From Phoenix dactylifera (taxonomy: Eukaryota > Streptophyta > Magnoliopsida > Arecales > Arecaceae): a stretch of DNA of 64,000 nucleotides. Positions 22,500 to 31,928 of the stretch are shown piece by piece (position 1 is the stretch's first letter; every line of letters begins with the position of its first letter). Position numbers and translations under genes: made by a program. The stretch is from positions 9,642,895-9,706,894 of the forward strand of contig NC_052397.1 of NCBI RefSeq assembly GCF_009389715.1. The letters are read 5' to 3'. The notes under the pieces were generated by a model. It searched no databases, was not told where the DNA came from, and was given only the letters and a program-made list of their open reading frames with translations.

Positions 22500-24105
22500 G
22501 TTTGTGTGAGCAAAGCAATATAGAGAAGCTGATTGTGCCTTTGGAAAGATGTGGTTGAGGTGGTTTGTGGTGAGAATACCTTCAAAACAAGGCCACTTGC
22601 TTTGATATACTTTAAACAAATGGAATCGCTTTAATTAACATAATAATGAACCACCTCATCACCAGTTGATCTGATCTTTCGTCGGCACCATCCAGATTTG
22701 GCATGGCTGGCATATCTCGACACATTACCTAACAGGAATTGCCAATCAATACTGGTTCTTCCAGATATCTTGCAATAAGACCTCTGTGTAAGTCTAGAGG
22801 TGCAGGACAAGCATGGGCACTCTGAACTGAAAAAGAAAATTGTAACAGCTTCGGCACTCCGAAAGTCCAAATGAAATCACCAGGAAAAAGGATTCAGACT
22901 TCAAACAAGATGAGGAATTCATAGAGAGTGGAAAATTACTAAGTGTATAAAATAATTTTTTTCTCATAAATATTCTTCTAAAAATTTAAATTTACGTAAA
23001 TATTCTCTTGAAATTTATATTTATTTTTTGTACCCTCATAAAATACTATTTTTGCACAAATGTTCCTAAATAACGGTTATTCTAACACCATTAATAAAAA
23101 CTATATTTATTTTAATTAAAAATAAAATAAAATTTTGAAATTACTTTTTTGTCCTCCATCACGATTGCTTTATAAATGTTTTTTTTGGCACATCTACCCA
23201 TTAAAGATATTTTAGTTATTTTAATTTAAAACCGACATTAGATGGCATGGATACATATGCAAAAATAAGAATAAAAAAATAGAATAGCAAAACAAGTGTT
23301 TTACGAGGGTATACATGCAAATATCAATTTTGGAAGGATATTCATGCAAAATTCAATATTTAGGAGGGTATTCATGTAAAAATTACAAAATAAAAGATAA
23401 AAAATTACCCGCCTATTTGGCTAGCACCTAGTGGGAGACCCAGAATCCAACAACATCCGCAACTAAAAGGTCATGAATATTTTTTTGGCCTTAATATGAG
23501 AATATGTAAATGAAATAAACAAACAAAATTGCAAACAAGGAAACAAGACATTTAAAGTTTTCCAGCCCCAAATAATGTTTTGGATTAAAAGAGATGGCAT
23601 CTAATTAGCCTACATGTATTGCATAAGTTACTAGTGGTTGAAGTTTACCAACCCTTCCTAGCCGTTATTGCCACGTTCTTCCAACATAATTATATCGTCA
23701 TGGACATGTCAATGACAACACAATTATATCGTCTGGTTCATATGCAACCTGAGAGGCATATAAAAGGCTAAAATCATTTAGCATTTGGGAGAGGGGATAT
23801 TGGAACGTAAACCAAATCCTTCTGGAAGAGCTAGCAATGAATTAGTTTGGCTAACCAACAAAGCTCATGGTCAAACTGAATGTGTTATAAAGAAGACCAT
23901 CTTAGTGTGAAAATTTGGGTTTAGCTAAACATAAAAAAAACATAATATGAACAATTACAAAAGATAAGAACAGTTGATACAGAATAATAATATGAATTGC
24001 CAATGTTCGATCTTTGCCATTAGATCTAGCTATGAAGAAAAGCAATAAATGGAAACAAAAAAGGCAATAAAAAGAAAATAGAAAAAATCGTTTCGAAAAC
24101 CACTA
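22500..24105. other. Intergenic, AT-rich, with a decayed inverted-repeat element
   Basis: No gene is visible. At about 22935-23400 the two ends are roughly inverted copies (CTCATAAATATTCTTCTAAAA against TTAGGAGGGTATTCATG and related lines, about 100 bp each), suggesting an old foldback or MITE-like element; ends are too decayed to fix a target duplication. Confidence 0.5.
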
Positions 24106-24106
24106 G
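23976..24106. repeat. 131-bp direct repeat, copy A
   Basis: GATACAGAATAATAATATGA to CACTAG matches 43236-43366 with four substitutions. Here it ends exactly where the gypsy LTR and hAT insertion begin. Confidence 0.9.
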
Positions 24107-24113
24107 TGATGGG

Positions 24114-24330
24114 TAGGGCTGTCAACGGGCCGAGCTGCTCGGGCTCGGCTCGGGCCCGGCTCGGTAAAAGCCCGGCTCGAGCTCGGCTCGTTAGTCAAAC
24201 GAGCCCGAGCCCGAGCCCGAGCCCAAAATGAGGCCCGTTTAAATCCGAGCCCGAGCCCGAGCCCGAGCTCGAGCATGAGCGGCTCACGAGCCCAAACGAG
24301 CCCAAATGAGGGTTCAATCCAATTAACAAT
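24114..24330. repeat. Left subterminal GAGCCC/CTCGGG repeats of the hAT element
   Basis: Runs of GAGCCC and CGGGCTCGGCTCGG in both orientations. The mirrored set is at 36962-37149. Confidence 0.8.
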
Positions 24331-24573
24331 TTAATTGGGTTCCAATCCGAGCCGGGCCCAAGTAGCTCGGCCCGCTGACAGCAGTAGCAGTGTGGAGTGA
24401 TTTGATTAAAACCCCATTTGATTTTGATGAGCTCAAAGCATTTGAGTATATCTTGTGATTACTAATGAATTCAATTGAGTGTTTCAGTGAAAATCCTGTC
24501 CAAGTGTCTCTAGACTTGGTTCATAGTATTTTGGATAAGTTAAGAAGTCTGCATGAACCAAAGTCTGAGACTC

Positions 24574-25462
24574 GAGTCGACTCCCGAGTATCACGAGTCG
24601 ACTCCAAGCGTATCAAGTTCACTGGCACGAGCTCGAGTCGACTCCAGACTAGTACGAGTCGACTCCGACTGAGAACAGAAAGAAGAACAGAAAGCCTCAT
24701 CTCAGAACCTGTCAACGAGTCGACTCCTGAAGTGCGCGAGTCGACTCCAATGTTCAACGAGTCGACTCCAAGGTAGTAAGAGTCGACTCCAAGAGGTACA
24801 CAAAGAAAAGTCAGAGAGCAGTTTTTTCGGGTCTGAGATTCGAGTCGACTCCAGTGGAACGCGAGTCGACTCCGATGGTTGGCAGGTCGACTCCAAAGAA
24901 AGCATGAGTCGACTCTCAGCGGAACACAAGGAAAAAGTCAGAGAGCATTTTTGGGACTCTGAGATTCGAGTCGACTCCCGCATTGCACGAGTCGACTCCG
25001 AGACTCCGCGACCATCGACAGACAGAAAACCATGTTACTGCCTCTGAGATTCGAGTCGACTCCCAGACAGCTCGAGTCGACTCCAAGACAAGCTTCACGT
25101 CAAAAGGCAGAAGACCAACTTTCGGAAACTGAGAGCCGAGTCGACTCCAAGGAAGTTCGAGTCGACTCCAAGACTGGATGAGCCAAAAGACAGAGGATCG
25201 GGAGTTCGGGCTCTGAGATTCGAGTCGACTCCAAGGACAGTCGAGTCGACTCGAGTGGACAAAATTCAAAATTGGATCCACGGACTTCTGTGGATGAGCC
25301 GACTCCAGAATTGCCAGGTCAGCTCCAGAAGTTGGCGAGTCGACTCCGGGTCAAGACGAGTCGACTCCCAGTCGTGACGGCAACTTTAATTCAAATTTGG
25401 AACAGTTGCCGAGTCGACTCCGGAAAAGCTTGAGTCGACTCCCGCTATAGCCGAGTCGACTC
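24574..25462. promoter_or_regulatory. Phased array of GAGTCGACTC palindromes in U3 (5' LTR)
   Basis: I find 24 perfect copies of the 10-bp palindrome GAGTCGACTC, starting at 24574, 24595, 24635, 24656, 24717, 24738, 24759, 24780, 24842, 24863, 24906, 24968, 24989, 25053, 25074, 25138, 25159, 25222, 25243, 25337, 25358, 25411, 25432 and 25453, plus one-mismatch copies near 24884, 25296 and 25474. The commonest spacing is exactly 21 bp, and gaps between clusters are mostly 61-64 bp. Most copies extend to CGAGTCGACTCC. Spacers are unrelated, so this is not a simple tandem repeat. The array ends about 110 bp before the TATA-like box, an enhancer-like position. Function is inferred only. Confidence 0.8.
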
Positions 25463-25573
25463 CTGATCGCGCGAGTAGACTCCAACCCACCAACGGTCAT
25501 ATTGTCAGGCTGCGCAGAGTGTGCAGAACGGACAGAAAAAGCAGTGTAACGGCTAGTTTCCGTGGGGGTTGGC

Positions 25574-25580
25574 TTAAATA
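25574..25580 (+). promoter_or_regulatory. TATA-like box of the copia LTR
   Basis: GGCTTAAATAGCC is the best TATA-like sequence downstream of the array and would place the RNA start near 25605. The same sequence is in the 3' LTR. Confidence 0.45.
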
Positions 25581-26366
25581 GCCACAGAAGACTGTAGCAA
25601 GGCAGAGAACAACCATTCCACTCCAAGCATTCAAGCTTTCAAGCTCTGCAACGTGCTCTTCAACGAAAAAGGGGAAGATCATCATTTACTGCAACCAACT
25701 ACATCTTCCCAGCAATTAAAGCCTCCTCCTCCTGCATTCAAGTCGACTACTCATTCGAGAGGAGATCGGAGTTCAAGAAGCCATTTCTCTACTTCAGCTT
25801 AAAAGCGTTTGAGGGCTTCTAAACTCCTCTTTTGATTATATTGTTTTACATCTGCTTTTGAGAAGCTTATTTTCCTTTCTTTCTATAACTTATATTTACT
25901 TGGTTCAATCGGGGGATTGAATCAAGGGGACTAAGGTTGGTTGGTGAGCCAAGTTAAAAACCAACGTGTGTAAGGGTTTGATTGTGAGCTCGAAAAAACA
26001 ATCGGGGTTGGTTCTAGTCGGTGAGCCTGGAAAAACCGACCGAGTTCGTTGTGAGCTCGTAAAACAACAAGTTTGGTTGTGAGCTTGCAAAACAACCGGC
26101 TGTAATCCAAGGGGGTTATAGTGAAATTTTCAAGTGAGACTTGGGGAGTGGACGTAGGAGCAAGGGTTAGCTCCGAACCACTATAAAACCTTGTGTTTGT
26201 GATTGATTGGCTCTTTTCTTCTTACTCTCACATCACTCACAGCACTTAGGATTAATTAAATAACTTGCAATAGTTTTTAATTAATCATCCATAACGTCTT
26301 AAATATCTAAATTAATTTTAAAACCCAATTCACCCCCCCTCTTGGGTTGTCTATCTGGGCAACAAG

Positions 26367-26379
26367 TGGTATCAGAGCC
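26367..26379 (+). promoter_or_regulatory. Primer binding site, initiator tRNA-Met type
   Basis: TGGTATCAGAGCC, two bases after the LTR, is complementary to the 3' end of plant initiator tRNA-Met, the usual copia primer. Confidence 0.92.
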
Positions 26380-26413
26380 AAAAACTCTTCCACTCAAGAG
26401 TTAAAAGATCAAA

Positions 26414-28198
26414 ATGACAACCCCATTTGGATCTTCTCACATTGAGGGTCAGTCCACCCAAAGACCCCCTTTCTTCAATGGATCTGACTACTCATACTGG
26501 AAGGCTAGGATGAGAATATTCATCCAAGCCCAAGACTATGAGATGTGGTCCATTGTAGTAAATGGGCCATACATCCCATCCATATACGTAGATGGTGTTA
26601 AGGTACCTAAACTAGAAATGGACTGGGATGAACATGACATGAGGAAGGCACAATTAAACTCTAAAGCTATGAATGTGTTTTATTGTGCCTTAGACCGTAA
26701 TGAATTCAATAGGGTCTCTACTTGCAATTCTGCAAAAGAGATTTGGGACAGACTTGAAGTGACCCATGAGGGCACGAATCAAGTGAAAGAGTCCAAAATA
26801 AATATTTTGGTTCATAAATATGAACTATTTAAAATGGACTCTAACGAAACAATTACATGCATGTTCACTAGGTTTACTGATATTGTCAATGGCCTAAAAA
26901 GCCTTGGCAAGAACTATACTAACAGTGAACTTGTCAGGAAAATCCTTCGGTGTCTACCAAGGTCGTGGGAAGCTAAAGTGACGGCAATCCAAGAAGCTAA
27001 AGACTTGAACAAGCTTCCACTTGAAGAGCTCCTTGGATCCCTTATGACGCATGAGCTTACCATGAAACAACACAACGAGGAAGAGTCCTCCCATAAGAAA
27101 AAGGTAATAGCTTTAAAATCTACTTCTTCTAACAAGGACTTGTCTTGCAGCAGCAGCAGTGAAGAAGAAGAAGATGAGGAAGATGGTGGTGAGGCTCTTC
27201 TTGTGCGCAAGTTCAAGAAATTCATCAACCACAAGAAGTCCTATCATCAAAGGAGAGGCCCCTCAAATTCCTACCGCAAGGACAAAGGTAAGGAAAGGGA
27301 AAGTGAGGGGATCGGGTGCTATGAGTGCAAAAAGCCGGGACACATCCGAGCTGAGTGTCCCTTACTAAAGAAGAGCAGCAAGTACAAGAAGAAGAAGAAA
27401 GCCCTTGTCACCACCCTATCGGACTCCGACGCATCATCTTCATCATCGGATGAAGAACAAGAAGAGAAGGCCAATTTTTGTTTCATGGCCAACGAAAATG
27501 AGGTAACTTCCGATACGCACTATGATTTTTCATTTGATGAACTTTATGATGCGTTTAACGAACTAATGATTGAATATAAGGATGTTAATGTTAAAAACAG
27601 GGAACTAAAAGTAACTAACCAAACTTATATCCGTAAGTATGATTCTTTAATTAAGGATAAAGATGCTATTACCAAAGAAAATCTAAAACTTAAGACAAGC
27701 AACCAACTCTTAATTAAGAAAACTAATACCTTAACTAAAGATAATGAAAAACTAACTAAGGAACTTTCAGAACTCAAAAACCATAAACAAGTCTTAAACA
27801 AGGATCTAACAAAAGAACTAAATGATCTAAAAGCCGAAAATCAAACATTAACTAAAGAACTTAACAAATACAAATCCTTAGTTGAAAAATTCACATATAG
27901 TTCTGAAAAGTTAAACATGATACTTAACAGTCAACGAGCCGTATTCAATAAAGCGGGTTTAGGGTATAAACCGAAAAATAAACAAAAACTTCTTAGTAAC
28001 TTCTTTGTCAAAGCTGGGGAAAATAAAACTAAGAAAATGACCTGTTTTTGTTGTGGAAATATAGGACATAAGGCAAATGCATGTGACTATAGGAAAAGGA
28101 AAACTAAAAGAAAAATTAAACGGGTATGGGTTCCAAAAGGAACCAACTTGACTAACCATGAAGGACCCAAGAAAACTTGGGTACCTAAGATGACATGA
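26414..28198 (+). CDS. gag: Copia Gag (594 aa)
   Basis: The nucleocapsid polyprotein that packages element RNA. Residues about 15-230 are the UBN2-type gag domain (PPFFNGSDYSYWKARM, KEIWDRLEVTHEGT, LRCLPRSWEAKVTAIQEAKD). Zinc knuckle 1, CYECKKPGHIRAEC, is at residues 302-315. Residues 370-510 are lysine and leucine rich with repeated LTKEL/LKxxN segments and are likely coiled coil. Zinc knuckle 2, CFCCGNIGHKANAC, is at 544-557, followed by the lineage-typical RVWVPKGT and KTWVPK. The ORF is intact and ends with TGA; pol follows in the +1 frame after 13 bases. Confidence 0.93.
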   Translation: MTTPFGSSHIEGQSTQRPPFFNGSDYSYWKARMRIFIQAQDYEMWSIVVNGPYIPSIYVDGVKVPKLEMDWDEHDMRKAQLNSKAMNVFYCALDRNEFNRVSTCNSAKEIWDRLEVTHEGTNQVKESKINILVHKYELFKMDSNETITCMFTRFTDIVNGLKSLGKNYTNSELVRKILRCLPRSWEAKVTAIQEAKDLNKLPLEELLGSLMTHELTMKQHNEEESSHKKKVIALKSTSSNKDLSCSSSSEEEEDEEDGGEALLVRKFKKFINHKKSYHQRRGPSNSYRKDKGKERESEGIGCYECKKPGHIRAECPLLKKSSKYKKKKKALVTTLSDSDASSSSSDEEQEEKANFCFMANENEVTSDTHYDFSFDELYDAFNELMIEYKDVNVKNRELKVTNQTYIRKYDSLIKDKDAITKENLKLKTSNQLLIKKTNTLTKDNEKLTKELSELKNHKQVLNKDLTKELNDLKAENQTLTKELNKYKSLVEKFTYSSEKLNMILNSQRAVFNKAGLGYKPKNKQKLLSNFFVKAGENKTKKMTCFCCGNIGHKANACDYRKRKTKRKIKRVWVPKGTNLTNHEGPKKTWVPKMT

Positions 28199-28211
28199 TT
28201 TGCTTGTGTAG

Positions 28212-31200
28212 GAGTGTCTTGCAGCCAAGGTCAACAAGAACTGCTGGTATTTGGATAGTGGCTGCTCAAGGCACATGACGGGTGATAAAGACCAATTTTT
28301 CACCCTTGAAGCTAAGAAGGGAGGTGCTGTGACGTTTGGAGACAACAACCAAGGTCACATCATTGGTATTGGTAAAGTTCAAATCACCCCTTCTACTTTT
28401 ATAGATAATGTTAGATATGTTGATGGTCTTAAACATAACTTGTTAAGCATTAGTCAATTATGTGATAAAGGATATGATGTTATGTTTAAACCATCACTAT
28501 GTATTATAACAAATCCTAATGATAATAGTTTAGTTTTTAAAGGGATTAGACGTGGAAATGTATATGTTGTAGACCTAGAAGATCTTGCAAAACATAACCA
28601 ATGTCTAGTTGTAAATGAAACTAAAGATAATGATGCTAGTTGGTTATGGCACCGTAAGTTAGGTCATGCAAGCATGGACACAATAACTAAATTAGTTAAA
28701 AGAGACTCCGTGATAGGTTTGCCAAAATTAAAATTTGAAAAGAACAAAATATGTGAGGCATGTCAATTTGGCAAACAATCTAGGAACTCTTTTAAATCCA
28801 TAAAATGTGTCTCTACCTCTAGGCCTCTAGAATTATTACACATGGACCTATTTGGTCCAACTAGAACAACAAGCCTAGGTGGAAATAAATATGGCCTAGT
28901 TATTGTAGATGATTACTCTAGGTACACATGGGTCATGTTCCTAGCGCATAAGGACCAAGCATTTTCTATGTTTAAGAAGTTCCATAAGGAAGTAACAAAT
29001 GCTAGAGAGTCTTCAGTCATAGCCATTAGAAGTGACCATGGTACCGAATTCGAAAATCAATTATTTGATGAATTTTGTAGTAAAAAGGGGATAACCCATA
29101 ATTTTTCTGCACCTAGGACACCACAACAAAATGGAGTTGTGGAAAGGAAAAATAGAACTCTAGAGGAAATGGCTAGAACGATGTTATGTGAAAGTAACCT
29201 CCCTAAGTACTTTTGGGGAGAAGCCATTAATACTTCCTGCCATATATTAAATAGAGTTTTATTAAGACCCATTATAAAGAAAACACCATATGAACTGTGG
29301 AAAAACAGAAAACCAAAAGTTAATTACTTTCATGTTTTTGGATGTAGGTGTTTTGTCCATAATAATGGGAAAGATAATCTAGGAAAATTTGATCCTAAAT
29401 CTGATGAAGGAATATTCTTAGGTTATTCTACAACTAGTAAAGCCTATAGAGTCTTTAATAAAAGAACCCTAGTTATAGAAGAATCTATACATGTTGTTTT
29501 TGATGACTCTAATGACATCTCATCTAGTAAGAAGGTTAATTGTGATGATGATATTGAAATACTTGAAGAAAAGATAGATGAGATGGGATTACAAGATGAT
29601 AATCAAAAGTTGATTGAAGAAGCATCATCAAGCCAAGAGCCTATTGTGGATCATGGGTTAACAAAAGCTTGGAGGTATGCTCACGGGCATCCTAAGGAAC
29701 TCATTCTAGATGATCCATCTCAACCGGTTAGGACTAGAGCATCCCTTAGAAATTTGAATAACCATCTAGCTTTTGTTTCACACTTTGAGCCCAAACATAT
29801 AGAAGAAGCCGAAAATGATGTAAATTGGATAAATGCAATGCAAGAAGAACTAAACCAATTTACTAGAAACAAAGTGTGGGATCTAGTAGAGAGGCCTTCT
29901 GAATATCCAATTATAGGTACAAAATGGATATATAAAAATAAGCTAGATGAAAATGGAATTGTTATAAGGAATAAGGCTAGACTAGTGGCAAAGGGTTATA
30001 ATCAAGAAGAAGGCATAGATTTTGATGAAACCTTTGCTCCCGTAGCTAGACTTGAGGCTATTAGACTATTATTAGCATATGCATGCTCTAAGGATTTCAA
30101 ACTATTTCAAATGGATGTAAAAAGTGCATTTTTAAATGGGTATATTAATGAGGAAGTGTATGTAGAACAACCTCCTGGTTTTGAAAATCATCAATACCCT
30201 AATCATGTGTATAAACTGAACAAAGCACTTTATGGATTAAAACAAGCACCTAGAGCATGGTATGAGAGACTTAGTAAATTCCTATTAGAACATGAATTCT
30301 CTAGGGAAAATGTAGACACAACATTATTTCTGAAAAAGCAAAACAAAGATATGTTATTAGTACAGATTTATGTTGATGATATCATTTTCGGTGCTACTAA
30401 CAATCGCCTCTGCGAAGAGTTTGCTGATTTGATGCAGAGTGAGTTTGAGATGAGCATGATGGGAGAGCTGAACTACTTCCTAGGGCTACAAATCAAACAA
30501 TCTGAAGGAGGAATCTTCATCAATCAAGCAAAATATATTAAGGAGATGCTCAAGAAGTTTGATATGGAGGGAAACAAGTCAATCAGCACCCCCATGAGCT
30601 CATCATGCAAATTAGATCAAGATGAATCAGGTAAATCTGTAGATCAAAAACTTTATAGAGGTATGATAGGATCTTTACTGTATCTTACTGCAAGTAGACC
30701 TGATATTATGTTTAGTGTGTGCATGTGTGCTAGATATCAGGCTAATCCTAAAGAATCACACCTAGCTGCAGTTAAGAGAATTTTTAAATACTTAATAGGA
30801 ACTAAGAACATAGGGCTATGGTACTCTAAAGAATCTAGCCTAAACTTAATAGGATACACAGATTCAGACTTCGCTGGATGTAAGCTTGATAGAAAAAGTA
30901 CCAGCGGGTCTTGTCAATTTCTAGGAGAAAACCTTATCTCATGGTTTAGCAAGAAACAAAACTCGGTTGCATTATCCACTGCTGAAGCTGAATATGTGGC
31001 AGCCGGAAGTTGTTGTGCTCAAATCTTGTGGATTAAACAACAATTAGAAGATTATGGCATTAAACAAGATAAAATTCCCATTAATTGTGATAATACAAGT
31101 GCCATAAATCTAACTAAAAATCCAATTCAACATTCAAGAACTAAACACATTGAGATAAGACATCACTTCATAAGAGATCATGTATTGAATGGTGATGTGA

Positions 31201-31313
31201 CACTCCAATTTGTTTGTACTGATAATCAATTAGCAGATATTTTTACAAAACCCCTAAGTGAAGAGAGGTTTAGTGTGCTTAGGAGGGGATTAGGAGTGAT
31301 TGATCCATCCTAG
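28212..31313 (+). CDS. pol: Copia Pol: protease, integrase, reverse transcriptase, RNase H
   Basis: An intact frame runs from just after a TAG at 28209-28211 to TAG at 31313; no ATG opens it, so expression must depend on a recoding event or on an unknown start. Domains in order: protease with [13 protein letters not shown]; integrase zinc site ([10 protein letters not shown] ... CEACQFGK); integrase catalytic residues in [17 protein letters not shown] and [10 protein letters not shown]; copia-type [12 protein letters not shown]; reverse transcriptase from [20 protein letters not shown] through [10 protein letters not shown] to the catalytic [10 protein letters not shown] near 30370; RNase H with [20 protein letters not shown] and [11 protein letters not shown]. 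No internal stop is present, so the enzymes could be active. Confidence 0.94.
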   Translation, partial: ECLAAKVNKNCWYLDSGCSRHMTGDKDQFFTLEAKKGGAVTFGDNNQGHIIGIGKVQITPSTFIDNVRYVDGLKHNLLSISQLCDKGYDVMFKPSLCIITNPNDNSLVFKGIRRGNVYVVDLEDLAKHNQCLVVNETKDNDASWLWHRKLGHASMDTITKLVKRDSVIGLPKLKFEKNKICEACQFGKQSRNSFKSIKCVSTSRPLELLHMDLFGPTRTTSLGGNKYGLVIVDDYSRYTWVMFLAHKDQAFSMFKKFHKEVTNARESSVIAIRSDHGTEFENQLFDEFCSKKGITHNFSAPRTPQQNGVVERKNRTLEEMARTMLCESNLPKYFWGEAINTSCHILNRVLLRPIIKKTPYELWKNRKPKVNYFHVFGCRCFVHNNGKDNLGKFDPKSDEGIFLGYSTTSKAYRVFNKRTLVIEESIHVVFDDSNDISSSKKVNCDDDIEILEEKIDEMGLQDDNQKLIEEASSSQEPIVDHGLTKAWRYAHGHPKELILDDPSQPVRTRASLRNLNNHLAFVSHFEPKHIEEAENDVNWINAMQEELNQFTRNKVWDLVERPSEYPIIGTKWIYKNKLDENGIVIRNKARLVAKGYNQEEGIDFDETFAPVARLEAIRLLLAYACSKDFKLFQMDVKSAFLNGYINEEVYVEQPPGFENHQYPNHVYKLNKALYGLKQAPRAWYERLSKFLLEHEFSRENVDTTLFLKKQNKDMLLVQIYVDDIIFGATNNRLCEEFADLMQSEFEMSMMGELNYFLGLQIKQSEGGIFINQAKYIKEMLKKFDMEGNKSISTPMSSSCKLDQDESGKSVDQKLYRGMIGSLLYLTASRPDIMFSVCMCARYQANPKESHLAAVKRIFKYLIGTKNIGLWYSKESSLNLIGYTDSDFAGCKLDRKSTSGSCQFLGENLISWFSKKQNSVALSTAEAEYVAAGSCCAQILWIKQQLEDYGIKQDKIPINCDNTSAINLTKNPIQHSRTKHIEIRHHFIRDHVLNGDVTLQFVCTDNQLADIFTKPLSEERFSVLRRGLGVIDPS

Positions 31314-31928
31314 TGGTGGTTTTCACTAGAATAATAGATTTTGATGATTACAATGTGGTTAAAATAGAGTTTCTTTTCAATGATCATCAAATCAGATCAT
31401 AATTAGGTGTTTTTCCCTCATTTGGCACGATTATAGCATGAGTTTTAGGTGCGTGCCAAAGTTAGAGACGACTCGAGTAAGTTTCAGAGCCGGCTCCTAA
31501 GGGGGAGTCGACTCGCGCATTTGCGGGAGTCGACTCGCAAAGATGGCAGCTGAGGGGGAGTCGACTCGCACATTGTCGGGAGTCGACTCGAAGTCTACAG
31601 GCGCATAAGGAGAGTCGACTCGCGCATATTCTGGAGTCGACTCGAGGTCGAGTCGACTCGCGACTCAGGGGAGTCGACTCGCAGTCGGGATCCGACTTTT
31701 TAACCCTAGGTTTGTCGTTTCGCAAACACTTTTCTTTCAAGCCGCCACTGTTCAAAAAGCCCTAGAGCCGACTCCTAGGTCGTCCCCGATCGTCTCCAAC
31801 CTCTGTTCGGACGATTTTTCACCGGTTCTTAGGGTTTTCGTCCGTTCCTAGGTCGTCTCCTGTCCGTCCCGAGTCTCCTCCGTCGACCTTTCTCCGTCCT
31901 TTAGGTGTTTCTTCCCGTTTAGGTCAAG
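31314..31928 (+). other. Region between pol and the extra ORF
   Basis: AT-rich to about 31440, then the second palindrome array (31505-31680), then a GC-richer pyrimidine-rich leader with repeated CGTCC and CTAGGTCGTC pieces leading to the ATG at 31929. It may carry a separate promoter or splice acceptor for the extra ORF; I cannot tell which. Confidence 0.5.
31505..31680. promoter_or_regulatory. Second GAGTCGACTC array, upstream of the extra ORF
   Basis: Eight perfect copies start at 31505, 31527, 31558, 31580, 31612, 31634, 31650 and 31671, with spacings of 22, 31, 22, 32, 22, 16 and 21. Six are GGAGTCGACTCG, the reverse complement of the 12-mer that dominates the LTR array, so this array runs in the opposite orientation. 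It ends about 250 bp before the ORF. Confidence 0.8.

Larger units (their letters stand above)
24391..26364 (+). repeat. 5' LTR of the copia element
   Basis: Its first half is filled by the palindrome array (24574-25462). A TATA-like TTAAATA lies at 25574-25580. The 3' part includes several direct repeats of GTGAGCTCG/CAAAACAAC type and a poly-C tract of 7 near the end (11 in the other LTR). Reading frames with repeated ESTR, RVDS or SRL peptides are by-products of the palindrome array. Confidence 0.95.

Noticed and set aside
24465..25281. Frames with repeated ESTR, RVDS or SRL peptides, seen again at 34365-35181
   Set aside because: The peptides are forced by the GAGTCGACTC array with 21-bp (7-codon) spacing; they lie in LTR U3.
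24574..25462. Regularly spaced repeats resembling a CRISPR array
   Set aside because: The repeat is a 10-bp palindrome, spacers are 11 bp, it sits in a plant LTR and no cas genes exist.
26367..26379. TGGTATCAGAGCC as a tRNA fragment (also at 37636)
   Set aside because: Position directly after an LTR identifies a primer binding site; no cloverleaf surrounds it.
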